DNA of 64,000 nt from Enchytraeus crypticus. Its lineage: Eukaryota; Annelida; Clitellata; Enchytraeida; Enchytraeidae. Position numbers and translations under genes: made by a program. How positions within the stretch are numbered: the stretch's first letter is position 1; each line of letters starts with the position of its first letter. Below are positions 62,621 through 64,000 of the stretch, one piece after another. The DNA lies in the NCBI GenBank assembly GCA_905160935.1, contig CAJHZI010000821.1, forward strand, positions 154,501 to 218,500. Direction: 5' to 3'. The notes beneath the pieces were generated by a model. It did no database searches and was not told the origin of the DNA. It saw only the letters and a list, made by a program, of their open reading frames with translations.

Positions 62621-62884
62621 GTAAATATAAATATTAGAAACTGCCAAATCACATTAATTGATCAATCCATCTGCAATTGTATATGCATATAGGCATGTAT
62701 GAGTCTGTGTATATTAATGTATAGTACGCGTTTCTATATAAAACTATTAAATTGGTACTTAGATGAACACGAGTAGGCAGGGACACGGGGAGGAACATTA
62801 GATGGCAGAGGAATAGAGAACTCATACACTGGTGTGATGAGGAGAGTTCTGTGAAATCAATGGCGGAAAATGGATTCTTAATCC

Positions 62885-63120
62885 GTCAGCCCCCCCCCCC
62901 GTTCACGCAATCCCTTCGCCCAGTGCGGCTCCTCCCGGTCAGCAGCGTCCATGCACGAATGGTTGACGTACAGGAGGCTGGACAGGGTCCGTGGCGGGTA
63001 GGGAACAATCCGAGAAGGATCGAGAGTCCGGAGCGGTTGGGGGAGAGGATTAAGTACTGGCTGTACTCAGATGGCATCTGCTGTGAGCCCACTTCCCGCC
63101 CCCCAACTTCATCAACCATT
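62885..63120. promoter_or_regulatory. GC-rich island with an Otx-type site; candidate 5' exon or enhancer
   Basis: After a poly-C run the block is GC-rich for about 230 bp in AT-rich surroundings, with several CpG and GGATTAAG at 63047-63054. Open frames exist on both strands without recognisable domains. It could be an unrecognised 5' exon, promoter or regulatory element. Confidence 0.3.
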
Positions 63121-63820
63121 TTACGCTTTCTTCATTCACTCTGTATTCGCTCATTGCTTTGAAGAAACTACTAGAAATAAATTGGACGTAGATGATGTGA
63201 GTGATGTGTGGTAACGCATGGTCTGCAGATACTAATGATGCTGATACTGCTACTACTGATGATAATGATGATGATGACAACGTTGATAGTATAAAATGCG
63301 ATGCAATTTGCAATCATTCTAAAATAAATTTATCGGTTTTTCTGTATCTTATGTAATCAGACCACTCAGGTAATCCCTCGCATTCTATAGCTTATTCATT
63401 TAGTATATATTAAATATATTACATTAATTTGTACATATACATTTTAACTGCTCTGTGTTAACGGCTAGGCACTCAGCTGATCTTATTTAATGACTGGTGG
63501 ATTACAAAAATTATAGTCTATATGTATCTGCCGCTGTTGATTGAATACTCTTTCGTGGCAACTATGAGAGAGAATGACTCTACAAGTCGGAAGCTTGTAA
63601 CCAATAATTTCTGTTACAGTTTAATGAAGTCAGCCAGGTAACTTAAATATGTAACTTAACGTTCTTGTACAGATTCAACGCCAAATAGTTAAAACAGTAG
63701 AGGTTAATAACGGTTAATACGGTATAAATTAACTTAGTGTCAATTTTTACATAAGCGAGTTGGTCAATTATAAAAAGTTTTGACTAATTCAAAATGTATT
63801 TAGACAATTATAGTGTATAT

Positions 63821-63948
63821 GGAGCCAGTGGCGATGTCGGTAAGATATTCGACCGCGGATCAGTATGTACGGGGATCAAATCTTGGGCTCACCCGTCACT
63901 AACTTTGCTTTCGAATGATTAATCTGACGGTAACATTAGCGTTACCAG
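63821..63948 (+). repeat. tRNA-derived SINE (family A), diverged tail
   Basis: GGAGCCAGTGGCGATGTCGG, GGGGATCAAATC (mutated box B) and a diverged GATTAATCTGACGGTAACAT tail. Confidence 0.88.
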
Positions 63949-64000
63949 ATTTCTTTTACAATTGAACCACTTCTAACTGGATTCCAATGGTGGTCTTTCA

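Noticed and set aside
62143-62652. Tyr/Ile-rich open frames
   Set aside because: Translations of TATA/ATAT microsatellites.

Overview
The window is AT-rich animal nuclear DNA holding one recognisable host gene. It is an Otx/orthodenticle homeobox gene on the minus strand, with three coding exons at 12700-12471, 4053-3899 and 1068-226. Joined, they give at least 408 residues: a Gly/Ser-rich N-terminal part with a recognisable Otx N-terminal motif, a K50 paired-class homeodomain split by the classical intron between residues 46 and 47, a Ser-rich C-terminal half with a WSPA motif, and a terminal WTKFQLL that resembles the usual Otx tail WKFQVL. The first exon seen starts after a splice acceptor and has no usable upstream ATG. 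The true first exon(s) must therefore lie upstream, and much of 12701-64000 may be the large 5' intron or upstream regulatory DNA of this gene.

The organism is most likely a marine invertebrate bilaterian with a fairly large, repeat-rich genome. The evidence is long introns (2.8 kb and 8.4 kb), abundant tRNA-derived SINEs, CR1/L2-like LINE fragments, mariner-like elements, and many (AT)n, (AG)n, (ATT)n and (GATA)n tracts. The homeodomain would suit a spiralian or an ambulacrarian. The phylum cannot be fixed from this sequence alone.

Layout: 1-4.1 kb holds the two 3' coding exons, an intron with a mariner-like deletion derivative (1846-2638) and a SINE. 4.1-12.5 kb is an intron with SINE copies, a LINE 3' end with an (AG)n tail and a 270-bp dispersed repeat. 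12.5-12.7 kb is the N-terminal coding exon. From 12.7 to 64 kb I see no further convincing host exon. That stretch holds SINEs of several families that appear to share one 3' domain, 5'-truncated LINEs, a retroelement inserted in an (ATT)n tract, a second mariner-like element, an 850-bp foldback element, a 182-bp inverted repeat pair with arms 7.3 kb apart, four minisatellites, several perfect or near-perfect palindromes, and a few GC-richer islands or motif clusters that could be regulatory.

The most unusual signals are the recurrent short-spacer palindromes (arms of about 20 to 59 bp), SINE 5' ends carrying an inverted copy of their own head, and the tail domain shared among otherwise different SINE types. 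I found no sign of an operon, CRISPR array, prokaryotic system or complete autonomous mobile element.
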